From positions 62,001 through 126,000 of the forward strand of contig QAKK01000025.1 in assembly GCA_003343845.1 (NCBI GenBank): DNA of 64,000 nt, read 5' to 3'. Position 1 is the stretch's first letter, and each line of letters opens with the position of its first letter. The position numbers were made by a program, and so were the translations under genes. Below the pieces are notes generated by a model. The model was not told the DNA's origin and searched no databases. It saw only the letters and a list, made by a program, of their open reading frames with translations. Source of the DNA: Oscillospiraceae bacterium (GTDB lineage: Bacteria; Bacillota; Clostridia; Oscillospirales; CAG-272). This document shows, one piece after another, positions 19,466-27,728 of the stretch.

Positions 19466-21196
19466 ATGAAAACCGTACTGCGGTTTCTGAAACCATACAA
19501 AACCAAAATCCTGCTCGTGATCCTCTGCATGGCGGCAGAGGCGGCGGGCGGACTGCTGATCCCGACCGTGACCGCCGACATCATCAACACCGGCATCGCG
19601 GGCGGCGACAGCGGCTACATCCTGCGCCGCGGTGGGCTGATGCTGGTCATCGCCGCCGCTGCGGCAGCGGCAGCGCTCGGCGCAAGCTACACCGCCGCCG
19701 CCTTCTCGGCGAGCTTCGGGCGCGATCTGCGCTGCGCCGTCTATGACAAAACGCTGACCTTCTCGGCGGACGACGCGGAGCACTTCGGCACCGGCACGCT
19801 CATCACCCGCACACTCAGCGACGTGAGCATCGTGCAGCAGACGACCGTGATGCTGCTCCAGGGCATCCTGCCCGTGCCGCTGGTCTGCGCCGCCGGCATT
19901 TTTCTCGCCTTCCGCATCGACCGCACGGCTGGCTTTCTGCTGCTCGGACTTACGGCGCTGATCCTCGCCGCCTCGGTGCTGGTCATGCGCCGCACCACGC
20001 CGCTCTTTGAGAAGCAGCAGCGCTTTCTCGACCGCATGAATCTCTCGGTGCGCGAGAGCATCACCGGCGTGCGCGTGGTGCGCGCCTTCAACAAGGAAGC
20101 GGCGGAGGCAAAGCGCCTCGGCGGCATTTTCGACGGCTACCGCGGCGTGTCCATCCGCGCCAACCGCATGTTTGCGGGGCTGGACTGTACGCTGATGCTG
20201 ATCATCAACCTGGTGACCGTGGCGATCCTGTGGCTGGGCGGCAACCGCACAGGCGCAGGGCTGATGGAGATCGGCGACATCTCGGCGCTGACCCAGTACG
20301 CCGCGATGATCCTGTTTTACCTTCTGATGGCGCAGTTCACGCTCATTATGATCCCGCGCGCGGTGGTCTGCGCCGGGCGTCTTGCCGAAATTCTGAACCG
20401 CACGCCGACCATCACCGACCCTGCCGCCCCGACGGCGGCACAGGCGGGCGGCGGCGAGGTGCTGCGCTTCCGGCATGTCAACTTCCGCTTTTCCGATGCG
20501 GACACCGACGCACTCTCCGACGTGAACTTTGTCTGCCGCCGCGGGGAGACCGTGGCAATCGTGGGCAGCACGGGCAGCGGCAAATCCACCGTGGCAAAGC
20601 TGGCGCTCCGCTTCCACGACGTGACGGGCGGCGAGGTGGACTTCTGCGGCACGGATGTGCGCAGGCTGACGCAGGGCGACCTGCGCCGCCGCATCGCCTA
20701 TGTACCGCAGCAGGCATGGCTCTTTGCCGGAACGGTGGCGTCCAACCTCCAGAGCGGTGCGCCCGGCGCGGATGCCGCCGCGATGCGCCATGCGCTGGAG
20801 GTGGCGCAGGCAAACTTCATCACAGGCGACGCAGACGGACTCGCACGCCGCGTTTCGCAGGGCGGCACCAACTTCTCGGGCGGACAGCGCCAGCGGCTGG
20901 CGATCGCCCGCGCGCTGATGAAGCACGCCGACCTCTATATCTTTGACGACAGCTTTTCGGCGCTCGACTTCAAGACCGACGCGGCACTGCGGCATGCGCT
21001 TGCCGCCGAGACAAAGGACGCCGCCGTGCTGATCGTGGCGCAGCGCATCAGCACCGTGCTTGCCGCCGACCGCATCGTCGTCCTCGAGGACGGCTGTGTG
21101 GCGGGCATCGGCAGACATGCGGAGCTGCTCGAAAGCTGCGCGGTCTACCGCGACATTGTGGCATCCCAGATGAAAGGAGGCGTGACCCATGGATGA
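19466..21196 (+). CDS. ABC exporter half-transporter, canonical subunit
   Basis: 576 aa: a six-helix membrane domain (about residues 1-320), then a nucleotide-binding domain. The NBD has Walker A GSTGSGKST (about 369-377), signature FSGGQRQRLAIARAL (about 470-484) and Walker B LYIFDDSFSALD, with Asp in the place of the usual catalytic Glu after Walker B. That is the degenerate-site half of a heterodimeric multidrug exporter of the BmrCD/EfrCD type. AAAGGAGACTTT precedes the ATG at 19466. It overlaps the partner gene by 8 bases. Confidence 0.93.
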   Translation: MKTVLRFLKPYKTKILLVILCMAAEAAGGLLIPTVTADIINTGIAGGDSGYILRRGGLMLVIAAAAAAAALGASYTAAAFSASFGRDLRCAVYDKTLTFSADDAEHFGTGTLITRTLSDVSIVQQTTVMLLQGILPVPLVCAAGIFLAFRIDRTAGFLLLGLTALILAASVLVMRRTTPLFEKQQRFLDRMNLSVRESITGVRVVRAFNKEAAEAKRLGGIFDGYRGVSIRANRMFAGLDCTLMLIINLVTVAILWLGGNRTGAGLMEIGDISALTQYAAMILFYLLMAQFTLIMIPRAVVCAGRLAEILNRTPTITDPAAPTAAQAGGGEVLRFRHVNFRFSDADTDALSDVNFVCRRGETVAIVGSTGSGKSTVAKLALRFHDVTGGEVDFCGTDVRRLTQGDLRRRIAYVPQQAWLFAGTVASNLQSGAPGADAAAMRHALEVAQANFITGDADGLARRVSQGGTNFSGGQRQRLAIARALMKHADLYIFDDSFSALDFKTDAALRHALAAETKDAAVLIVAQRISTVLAADRIVVLEDGCVAGIGRHAELLESCAVYRDIVASQMKGGVTHG

Positions 21197-23015
21197 AGAA
21201 TTTGAGGGCTTTGAGGGCGAGCTTGACGACGACTACGACATCTCGACCCCGGGGCATGCGGGCGCGACGCTCCGCCGCTTTCTGAAAACCGCGTCTGACC
21301 AGTGGGTGCGGCTCGCCATCGTCACCCTCTCCATCGTGTGCTACACGGTACTGACCGTCTACGCCCCCTTCCGCAGCGCGGGCGTGGTTGACCTGCTGTG
21401 GAATCAGATTCAGGCGGCAAACGCTGCGGGTGTGCGCTTCTCCATCACCTGGGCAGACGGCGGGCGCGACATTTTCGTGCTGCTGCTCGTCTACCTCGGC
21501 GTGGGTGCGTTCTACTTCTTACAGAGCTTTCTCATGGCGAGCTTTGCCGAGAACATCAGCTACCGCCTGCGCTGCGCCATCGCCGACAAACTGAACCGCC
21601 TGCCGCTTGCCTTCTTTGACAAAAACAAGCCGGGCGCGATCCTCACGCATGTGACCAACGACCTCGACAAGGCGTCCGAAGCGATGCAGACCGGCGTTTT
21701 GCAGCTGCTTTCCGCCGCCGGGATGATCGTCGGCTCGATCGCCATGATGTTTTATTTCAACGTGTGGCTGACGCTCGTGTTCCTCGCCTTTTCGGCGATC
21801 GCGGTCTTTGCCACGAAGAAGATCTCAGATGTGACGCTCCGCGCCGCCGAACGGCGGCAGGCATGTGTCGGCGCGGTGACGGCAATGGTGGAGGAGAACT
21901 ACACCGGGCGCACCGTCGTCAGGGCATTCTGCCGCGAGGATGCGTCGTCCGCCGCGCTGCACGGCGCAGCGGAACAGTTGGCGGAGGCATCCCGCAAGGC
22001 GGACTTCATGGTCGATGCGATCAACCCCGCCATCCGCCTCATCAACCGCGTGGGTCAGGTGCTGCTCGCCGTGTTCGGCGGCGCAATGCTGCTGCGCGGC
22101 AGGATAAGCGTGGGCGTTTTTCAGGCGTTCTTCCAGTACGTCGGGCAGGCGGCGGAGCCGCTGACCGAGATCGCGTATATGACCAACTCCATGCAGTCGG
22201 CGCTCGCCTCGTTCGAGCGGGTCTACGGGCTGCTCGACGAGGCGGAGCTCCCGCCCGAGCCGTCCGCACCGTATGTTCCCGGCGAGGTGCGCGGCGAGGT
22301 GGAATTCCGGCATGTGCGCTTCGGCTACACGAAAGAAAAATGCCTGATGCAGGACGTGAACTTCCGCGCGCTGCCCGGACAGAAGATCGCCGTGGTGGGC
22401 AGCACCGGCGCGGGCAAGACCACGCTTGTCAACCTGCTGATGCGCTTCTACGACACGGACGGCGGCGAGATCCTGCTGGACGGCAGGGACATCCGCGAGA
22501 TGACCCGTGCCGACCTGCGCCGCGTCTTCGGCATGGTGCTCCAGGATGCGCGCCTCTTTGAGGGGACGATCGCCGACAACATTGCCTACGGCAGACCCGA
22601 CGCGACGCGCGAGGAAATCGTCGCCGCCGCAAAGGCGGCGCGCGCGGATTTTTTCATCCGCACCCTGCCGGGGGGATACGACACCCCGCTCGACAGCGAC
22701 GCCGAAAAGATCTCGGTCGGGCAGCGGCAGCTGCTCACGATCGCGCGCGTCCTCTGCTGCAACCCCGCCGTGCTGATCCTGGACGAGGCGACCTCCTCGG
22801 TCGACACCCGCACCGAGATCGAGATCGGCAAGGCGGTGAAGAACCTGCTGCGCGGGCGGACGTCGTTTGTCATCGCGCACCGCCTGTCCACCATCACCGA
22901 TGCCGACCTGATCCTCTACATGGAGGACGGCAACATCGTAGAATCCGGCAATCATGAGACCCTGCTTGCCCGCGGGGGGCGGTATGCCGCGCTCTACAAC
23001 AGCCAGTTTTCCTAA
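21189..23015 (+). CDS. ABC exporter half-transporter, partner subunit
   Basis: 608 aa: an N-terminal acidic extension (residues 1-20), a six-helix membrane domain, and an NBD with Walker A GSTGAGKTT (about 404-412), signature ISVGQRQLLTIARVL (SVGQ instead of SGGQ) and Walker B VLILDEATSSVD with the catalytic Glu present. Altered signature here and missing Glu in the partner together imply one active and one degenerate ATP site. The start overlaps the first subunit by 8 bases with AAAGGAGGCG before it. Confidence 0.93.
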   Translation: MDEEFEGFEGELDDDYDISTPGHAGATLRRFLKTASDQWVRLAIVTLSIVCYTVLTVYAPFRSAGVVDLLWNQIQAANAAGVRFSITWADGGRDIFVLLLVYLGVGAFYFLQSFLMASFAENISYRLRCAIADKLNRLPLAFFDKNKPGAILTHVTNDLDKASEAMQTGVLQLLSAAGMIVGSIAMMFYFNVWLTLVFLAFSAIAVFATKKISDVTLRAAERRQACVGAVTAMVEENYTGRTVVRAFCREDASSAALHGAAEQLAEASRKADFMVDAINPAIRLINRVGQVLLAVFGGAMLLRGRISVGVFQAFFQYVGQAAEPLTEIAYMTNSMQSALASFERVYGLLDEAELPPEPSAPYVPGEVRGEVEFRHVRFGYTKEKCLMQDVNFRALPGQKIAVVGSTGAGKTTLVNLLMRFYDTDGGEILLDGRDIREMTRADLRRVFGMVLQDARLFEGTIADNIAYGRPDATREEIVAAAKAARADFFIRTLPGGYDTPLDSDAEKISVGQRQLLTIARVLCCNPAVLILDEATSSVDTRTEIEIGKAVKNLLRGRTSFVIAHRLSTITDADLILYMEDGNIVESGNHETLLARGGRYAALYNSQFS

Positions 23016-23059
23016 GGGCGGACGGATACGGCGGGAGGCAGACAGCGCGCTTCCCTTCT

Positions 23060-23476
23060 TTATTTCTTCTCTTTGTTTATGTACCGGTCGTGCTTGCGGC
23101 GGACATAGGACTCGTCATGCTCGCCCGCGAGGAACGCGATGCGCTGCCAGGAACGCACGCCGTCCACATACCGCAGCATGAACAGCTCGCGCACGTCGCT
23201 GTCCGGGATCTCCTCGATATACCGGATGAGCAGCGCCTCCTCTGCCTCGGCGGCGCGCAGATAATCCATCAGCGCGTCGCGCTTATCCGCAAGCAGCGCG
23301 CGCAGCGCCGCTGCCTCGGCATCGTCCGCCGCCTGCTTCAGGCGGTTTTCCGCCGCGGCAATGCGCTGCCGCGTGCGCGTGATCTCCCGCCGCAGCCCGA
23401 CCAGGCGTTTCAGCCGCGCTTTATCCATCTGCATGCCGTCCGTGCCCGCGGTGCTTTCTTCTCTGTCGATGCTCAT
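23060..23476 (-). CDS. Phage-like sigma-70 region 4-type protein (DUF1492/ArpU-like)
   Basis: 138 aa, mostly charged helix. A coiled-coil stretch (residues 15-85) precedes a C-terminal part DVRELFMLRYVDGVRSWQRI followed by AFLAGEHDESYVRRKHDRYI, a helix-turn-helix of the sigma region 4 type seen in phage late-gene activators (DUF1492, ArpU). This is inference from pattern. The start at 23476 overlaps the preceding gene's stop as ATGA; a longer start at 23512 lacks support. No phage structural genes are nearby, so this is a stand-alone remnant or a small element. Confidence 0.7.
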   Translation of the reverse strand: MSIDREESTAGTDGMQMDKARLKRLVGLRREITRTRQRIAAAENRLKQAADDAEAAALRALLADKRDALMDYLRAAEAEEALLIRYIEEIPDSDVRELFMLRYVDGVRSWQRIAFLAGEHDESYVRRKHDRYINKEKK

Positions 23477-23673
23477 GCGTCCGCCCCCAGGTCGCGGAGC
23501 AGGGACTGCCACCGCGCAATGTCGCGGTCGGTGCGCCGCAGGGCGGCAAGCAGTTCATCCCGCTTTTCCCGCTCGGCATCGAGCTTATCACAGAGCGCCG
23601 CAATCTCGGCACGCATCTCCCGGCGGCTGCGCCCCGCGCCGCCGAGCGCTTCTTCGCTCACAAAAAAGTTCAT
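23473..23673 (-). CDS. Small coiled-coil protein
   Basis: 66 aa, MNFFVSEEALGGAGRSRREM then a long charged helix (RAEIAALCDKLDAEREKRDE and LLAALRRTDRDIARWQSLLR). AGGTGAGATTT precedes the ATG at 23673. It is first in a two-gene leftward operon with the sigma-like gene (4-base overlap) and is driven from the operator-controlled leftward promoter at 23784-23812. Function unknown; such pairs occur in phages and integrated elements. Confidence 0.6.
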   Translation of the reverse strand: MNFFVSEEALGGAGRSRREMRAEIAALCDKLDAEREKRDELLAALRRTDRDIARWQSLLRDLGADA

Positions 23674-23699
23674 AAATCTCACCTTTCCGCACAAATCTC

Positions 23700-23812
23700 T
23701 TGAAATACCGAAATATCTGTGCTACTATAGAATCAAACAGATGGTCTGCATATGAAAAACAGAAATATCTGTACCGTGTCTTTATGGTAGCACAGATATT
23801 TCTGTATGTCAA
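23700..23812. promoter_or_regulatory. Face-to-face promoter switch with three operators
   Basis: Rightward promoter: TTGAAA (23700-23705), 17 bases, TACTAT (23723-23728). Leftward promoter: TTGACA (complement of 23807-23812), 17 bases, TACCAT (complement of 23784-23789). Operators ACAGAAATATCTGT occur at 23759-23772 (exact), 23792-23805 (exact, inverted, within the leftward spacer) and 23707-23720 (one mismatch, within the rightward spacer). The two transcripts would run toward each other and overlap by about 40 bases, a layout suited to a bistable switch controlled by the XRE gene. Confidence 0.75.
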
Positions 23813-23843
23813 GACTTTTTTTGCAAAATCGGAGGATTTTTTC

Positions 23844-24173
23844 ATGCAGCGAACCAACACGGAGATCGCAGAGAGCATCCGCGCGCTCGCAAAAGCGCGG
23901 GGCGTGACGATCAAACAGACGCTTGCCGACTGCAAAATCAACCGCAACTTCATCTACGACCTCGAACACGGCGGCTCGTCCCCCTCGGTGGACAAGATCA
24001 CGCGCATCGCCGACTACTTCGGCGTCAGCACGGCGGCGCTGCTCGCGGGCGAGACGGAACGCGGGGAGAGCGGCGACCTGCACGCCTTTCTCGAGCTGTA
24101 CCGCCGCCTGTCCGACGCGGATCGCGCCGAGCTGCGCGCCTACATGCGGAAGCTGCTGGAAAACGGGGACTGA
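23844..24173 (+). CDS. XRE-family (HTH_3) transcriptional regulator
   Basis: 109 aa. The Cro/C1-type HTH occupies residues 5-65: TEIAESIRALAKARGVTIKQ, TLADCKINRNFIYDLEHGGS, PSVDKITRIADYFGVSTAAL. A short C-terminal helix domain (DLHAFLELYRRLSDADRAEL) probably dimerises it. GGAGG lies 8 bases before the ATG. It faces the small two-gene operon across shared operators and most likely represses both promoters. Its last 34 bases overlap the convergent spoVG end. Confidence 0.9.
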   Translation: MQRTNTEIAESIRALAKARGVTIKQTLADCKINRNFIYDLEHGGSSPSVDKITRIADYFGVSTAALLAGETERGESGDLHAFLELYRRLSDADRAELRAYMRKLLENGD

Positions 24174-24457
24174 GTATCTCCCGCCGCCGTTCCGCCGCCC
24201 TCATCCGCATGATGGCGGTAGGCGTCGAGAACGGCATGTTCAAGCGTGTGCCGGAACGGCGCGTTGATCGGGTGGGCAATGTCGCGGTAGGTGCCGTCGC
24301 CGTTTTTGCGGCTGGGCATCACGATAAACAGCTTTTCCTGCGCCTCGATGACCTTGATGTCGTGCACGGCAAACTGGTCGTCGAATGTGACCGATGCGAC
24401 CGCGCGGAGCGGCGCCGTCTCAAAGGTCCGTCTGATTTTGACATCGGTAATTTCCAT
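24140..24457 (-). CDS. spoVG: SpoVG-family regulator
   Basis: 105 aa. The MEITDVKIRRTFETAPLRAV, FVVHDIKVIE-like AVHDIKVIEAQ and PSRKNGDGTYRDIAHPIN segments are the SpoVG signature; the family binds RNA/DNA and affects sporulation septation and virulence. The family start is the Met at 24457; an in-frame ATG at 24469 adds MVYT. Neither has a normal SD: AAAGGAAG is separated from them by a 20-base perfect palindrome. The C-terminal tail (EGGGTAAGDTQSPFSSSFRM) extends beyond the family core and overlaps the convergent XRE gene. Confidence 0.9.
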   Translation of the reverse strand: MEITDVKIRRTFETAPLRAVASVTFDDQFAVHDIKVIEAQEKLFIVMPSRKNGDGTYRDIAHPINAPFRHTLEHAVLDAYRHHADEGGGTAAGDTQSPFSSSFRM

Positions 24458-24469
24458 CGTGTACACCAT

Positions 24470-24489
24470 GCTTTCGCCGCGGCGAAAGC
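24470..24489 (-). promoter_or_regulatory. Palindromic hairpin in the spoVG leader
   Basis: A perfect 20-base palindrome (half-site GCTTTCGCCG) between the Shine-Dalgarno-like AAAGGAA and the start codons. In RNA it forms a stem that would either hide the start or bring the SD close to it. It could instead be a protein-binding site. Confidence 0.5.
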
Positions 24490-24540
24490 TTCCTTTCTCC
24501 CGAATTTGCCGCACTGCGGTGATTGGGACGCTTAGATTAT

Positions 24541-24571
24541 TTGACTGAATCACGCATTTTATACATATAAT
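24541..24571 (+). promoter_or_regulatory. murC promoter
   Basis: TTGACT (24541-24546) and TATAAT (24566-24571) with a long 19-base spacer, 37 bases before the ATG. The spacing makes this only moderately convincing. Confidence 0.5.
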
Positions 24572-24608
24572 GAAAATAAGCCCACGGCGGGCTGAATGGG
24601 GGACGCAC

Positions 24609-26003
24609 ATGTCTGTAACAAACACACATTTCGGCGCGGAAAAGATCTCGCGTATGCTGAGCGGCAGAAAAGCCGTCTATTTTCTCGGCATCGGCGGCAT
24701 CACGATGTCGTCGATGGCGCATATCACGAAAACCATGGGCTATCGCGTCGGCGGCTCGGACCGCACGCTCTCGCCGCTGACCGAGCGGCTGGCGAAAGAG
24801 GGCATCGAGATCTTCTGCGGGCATGACGCATCGCATCTCGACGGCTATGACGCGCTGATCTACACCGTCGCCGTGCGTGACGACACGCCCGAGCTTGTCC
24901 GCGCCCGCGCCGAGGGGCTGCCCGTGATCTCGCGCGCGGATTACCTCGGCTACCTCATGCGCGGCTACACGCACCGCGTGGGGCTTGCCGGCATGCACGG
25001 CAAGAGCACGACCACCTCGATGACCACCGAGATCTTCCTCGCGGCAGGCGCTGACCCCACGGTCATCTCGGGCGCGGAGCTCTCCTCCATCGACGGCGCG
25101 TACCGCGTCGGCGGGCGGGAGAATTTCATCTTTGAGGCGTGCGAATACATGGATTCCTTTCTCGATTTCTACCCCACGGTCGCTGCTGTGCTGAACATCG
25201 AGATGGATCATGTGGACTATTTCAAGAGCATGGCGCAGATCAAGCATTCCTTCCGCGCCTATATCGACAAGACCGTCGGCTGCGGCTGCGCCGTGCTGAA
25301 CGCCGACGACGACAATGTCTGCGACATGGCGGAGGGCTTCGGCGGCAGCGTGCTGACCTTCGGCATCCGCCGCGCGGCGGACGTAACGGCGAAGAACATC
25401 ACCTACGACCGCGGCAGAGCCTCGTTTGACCTCTGCCACGGCAGCATGAAAAAGCATGTGACCCTCGCGGTCTGTGGGGAGCACAATGTGTACAACGCGC
25501 TGGCAGCGGCGGCGTGTGCCATTCTCTGCGGCATCCCCTCGGGCGCGATCGTCACCGGGCTCGGCAACTTCCGCGGCGCGAAGCGGCGGCTGGAGTTCAA
25601 GGGCAAGCTCGGCGGCGCGGATGTGTACGACGACTATGCGCACCATCCCACCGAGATCGCGGCGACACTGGACGCAGCGCGGCAAATGGGCTACGACCGC
25701 GTGATCTGCGTCTACCAGCCACACACCTATTCGCGCACGAAGGGGTTGTTTGACGAATTTGCCGCCGCGCTCGGCAAAGCCGACCTGCCGATCCTCTGCG
25801 ACATTTACGCGGCGCGCGAGACCGACACGCTCGGCGTGTCGAGCGAGCTGCTGGCAAAGGCGACACGCGGCGCGGTCTATATGGAGAGCTTTGACCGGAT
25901 CGCCGATTACCTGCGGGAGCATGCGCGCGCGGGTGACCTCATCCTCACCATGGGCGCGGGCGACATCGCAAAGCTCGCCGGTCTGCTGCTCGGCGGGAAG
26001 TAA
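24609..26003 (+). CDS. murC: UDP-N-acetylmuramate--L-alanine ligase
   Basis: 464 aa, cytosolic ATP-dependent ligase adding L-Ala to UDP-MurNAc, the first stem-peptide step of peptidoglycan synthesis. There is an N-terminal Rossmann domain with FLGIGGITMSSMA, a central domain with the ATP loop GMHGKSTTTSM (about residues 132-142) and C-terminal DDYAHHPTEI plus YQPHTYSRT, all typical of MurC. The start at 24609 gives the normal length, with GGGGGAC before the ATG; the frame's earlier ATG at 24570 overlaps the -10. It is a single-gene unit ended by the terminator at 26020. Confidence 0.96.
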   Translation: MSVTNTHFGAEKISRMLSGRKAVYFLGIGGITMSSMAHITKTMGYRVGGSDRTLSPLTERLAKEGIEIFCGHDASHLDGYDALIYTVAVRDDTPELVRARAEGLPVISRADYLGYLMRGYTHRVGLAGMHGKSTTTSMTTEIFLAAGADPTVISGAELSSIDGAYRVGGRENFIFEACEYMDSFLDFYPTVAAVLNIEMDHVDYFKSMAQIKHSFRAYIDKTVGCGCAVLNADDDNVCDMAEGFGGSVLTFGIRRAADVTAKNITYDRGRASFDLCHGSMKKHVTLAVCGEHNVYNALAAAACAILCGIPSGAIVTGLGNFRGAKRRLEFKGKLGGADVYDDYAHHPTEIAATLDAARQMGYDRVICVYQPHTYSRTKGLFDEFAAALGKADLPILCDIYAARETDTLGVSSELLAKATRGAVYMESFDRIADYLREHARAGDLILTMGAGDIAKLAGLLLGGK

Positions 26004-26019
26004 GAAGCATACAATAGAA

Positions 26020-26052
26020 AGAAGCACCACCCCACCGGGGCGGTGCTTCTTT
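26020..26052 (+). terminator. murC terminator
   Basis: GAAGCACCACCCC pairs with GGGGCGGTGCTTC apart from one mismatch, followed by T5. Confidence 0.85.
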
Positions 26053-26058
26053 TTGTGC

Positions 26059-26217
26059 GTGGGAGAGCTGTACGAGACGCAAAGCGTTTCTTAGGCTTCC
26101 CCCTTGGGAGAGAGCTGTACGGGACGCAAAGCGTCTCGCGGAGTTTTCCCGGAGGGGAAACTCATTAGGAACGCAACGCGTTCCGGGGTACACTTCCCCC
26201 AAGGGGGAAGGCTTGGA
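26059..26217. repeat. Interspersed palindromic repeat, copy D (rearranged)
   Basis: Starts with a partial copy (GGGAGAGCTGTACGAGACGC), then CTTCCCCCTTGGGAGAGAGC, GGGACGCAAAGCGTCTC, GTTTTCCCGGAGGGGAAAC, an extra palindrome GGAACGCAACGCGTTCC, and closing CTTCCCCCAAGGGGGAAGG. The CCATGCTGTG centre is missing. It shows module loss and gain within the family. Confidence 0.75.
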
Positions 26218-26253
26218 TGCGGGTGTGTGCGCAGCGTTTGTCTTTACGGATGC

Positions 26254-26283
26254 TTGAAAAGCATGCCGCCCGTGTGCTATAAT
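26254..26283 (+). promoter_or_regulatory. Sigma-factor gene promoter
   Basis: TTGAAA (26254-26259), 18 bases, TATAAT (26278-26283), 37 bases before the TTG start. It looks sigma-A dependent rather than ECF-type, so autoregulation by the encoded factor is not evident here. Confidence 0.7.
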
Positions 26284-26319
26284 GCTGGCAGAGAACAAAT
26301 TCGGAAGGAAGGGTTGCAT

Positions 26320-26892
26320 TTGCTGACCGCCATGCTGACCGCCTGCGGCATTGAAGACGCGGACGAACGCGAACTCGTGCAGCAGCTTTTTTTCACCTAT
26401 GGGCGGCAGGTCAAGGCACTCGCCCGGCATATCCTGCACAATGAGCAGGACGTCGAAGACGCCATGCACGACACCTTCCTGAAAATCATCCGATACCGCA
26501 AAAAGTTCACCGACGCCGACCCGACGGAGACCAAACGGCTGATCGTCATCCTCACAAAAAGCGTCTGCTTCAATCTCTACCGCCGCAAAAAACGCGAATG
26601 CGACCTCTTTGCGGCGGAGGACGGGGAACCCGATTTGCAAAGCGCGGGCGAAATCGACGCGATCGAAGCCTTTCTTGCGCACGAGAGCGCGGCGCGGCTG
26701 CGGGACGCGATCAACACGCTGCCCGCCCCCGCGCGGGAGATCGTGCTGCTGAAATATTACGGCGACCTTTCCAACACCGAGATCGCCGCGCTGCTCGGCA
26801 TTCCCGCATCCACAGTCGGCACAATCCTTTGGCGCAGCCTGAAAAAAATCAAAGAAAGAACGGAGGCATACTTCTGTGACAACAACGGATAA
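26320..26892 (+). CDS. ECF-like sigma-70 family RNA polymerase sigma factor
   Basis: 190 aa. Region 2 is FFTYGRQVKALARHILHNEQ followed by DVEDAMHDTFLKIIRYRKKF; region 4 is LPAPAREIVLLKYYGDLSNT followed by EIAALLGIPASTVGTILWRS. There is no region 3, so it is group 4. The start is unclear: TTG at 26320 has GGAAGGAAGGG 6 bases before it, while TTG at 26314 and ATG at 26332 are in frame. The 3' end overlaps the anti-sigma gene by 17 bases. It begins the A+T-richer secreted-protein cluster and probably serves it. Confidence 0.87.
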   Translation: MLTAMLTACGIEDADERELVQQLFFTYGRQVKALARHILHNEQDVEDAMHDTFLKIIRYRKKFTDADPTETKRLIVILTKSVCFNLYRRKKRECDLFAAEDGEPDLQSAGEIDAIEAFLAHESAARLRDAINTLPAPAREIVLLKYYGDLSNTEIAALLGIPASTVGTILWRSLKKIKERTEAYFCDNNG

Positions 26893-27580
26893 CCGGGAGC
26901 TTTGCGGTCTGGCGGCAGCAGCACGCCTCTGCCTGGATGAAGACGTCGCCGCTTTTGACGCGCCGGATACGACGGATGTGACAATCAGCCGCAAAGAGCG
27001 CGCGCGGATTCTGCGTTTGATCCGCGCCTCCGGGAAGCGGCGCAGCGGGCGTTTCGGCAAGGCGGCAGCCTGCTTTCTGCTCGTTTTTTCCCTGCTCTTT
27101 GCCGGGGCTATGTGCATAGAGCCGATCCGTGCCGCGGTTTTGCATGCCATCCTTGACTGGTATGACGAATATGTCGCCGTGCATTTGACCGAGCCGAAGA
27201 CCGAAACGCCGCCGAGCAGCATCGGCGAAATCATCCTGCCGGATATGCCCGAAGGATGGGAAAGCGAAGAAATCTCTTCTGACAGCGGACTTGTATTTTT
27301 CATCCTGCGTTCCCCTGCCGGACAGTGCCTATCGTTTCAGCAAACGATCACCGATGACACGCCGATTTGGCTTGACAGTACCGATTGCACCGTGCAGGAG
27401 ATTTCCCTGCAAAACCGAAGCAGTGCGCAATTATTTACCTATACAGATGGGAAATACAGCATCATTTGGGAAAACCGCTATACTTTCCTGCTGACCGGTA
27501 AGGACATTGACCTTGATATTTTGCTTGCCATGGCGGAGAGCGTAAACGACAAAGCAGAACAGCTTTCGACAAAAAAATAA
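26876..27580 (+). CDS. Membrane anti-sigma factor with DUF4367-like domain
   Basis: 234 aa, GTG start with GGAGGC 8 bases upstream. A cytoplasmic N-terminal part (residues 1-60, basic, able to hold the sigma factor) precedes one membrane helix (about 61-82, KAAACFLLVFSLLFAGAMCI) and an extracytoplasmic beta-rich domain ending LDLDILLAMAESVNDKAEQL-like (seen: IDLDILLAMAESV), typical of DUF4367. It is translationally coupled to the sigma factor. The signal sensed outside the cell is unknown. Confidence 0.82.
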   Translation: MTTTDNRELCGLAAAARLCLDEDVAAFDAPDTTDVTISRKERARILRLIRASGKRRSGRFGKAAACFLLVFSLLFAGAMCIEPIRAAVLHAILDWYDEYVAVHLTEPKTETPPSSIGEIILPDMPEGWESEEISSDSGLVFFILRSPAGQCLSFQQTITDDTPIWLDSTDCTVQEISLQNRSSAQLFTYTDGKYSIIWENRYTFLLTGKDIDLDILLAMAESVNDKAEQLSTKK

Positions 27581-27728
27581 ATTTTTTAAAGAAAATGTGG
27601 GACGCATGCAACCTCCCGTTTGTTATATAGAGCAGAAGTAGATTTTCGCGATAAAACGCAGCGGTTTCCCGCCGAAATACGCCGTTCCGCTTGCGATGTG
27701 CTTCAATCTGAAAAAAGTGAGGGAAGAT

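Noticed and set aside
23060..24173. A complete prophage or integrative element
   Set aside because: Only three small genes are present; no integrase, att repeats, terminase or structural genes are seen on either side.
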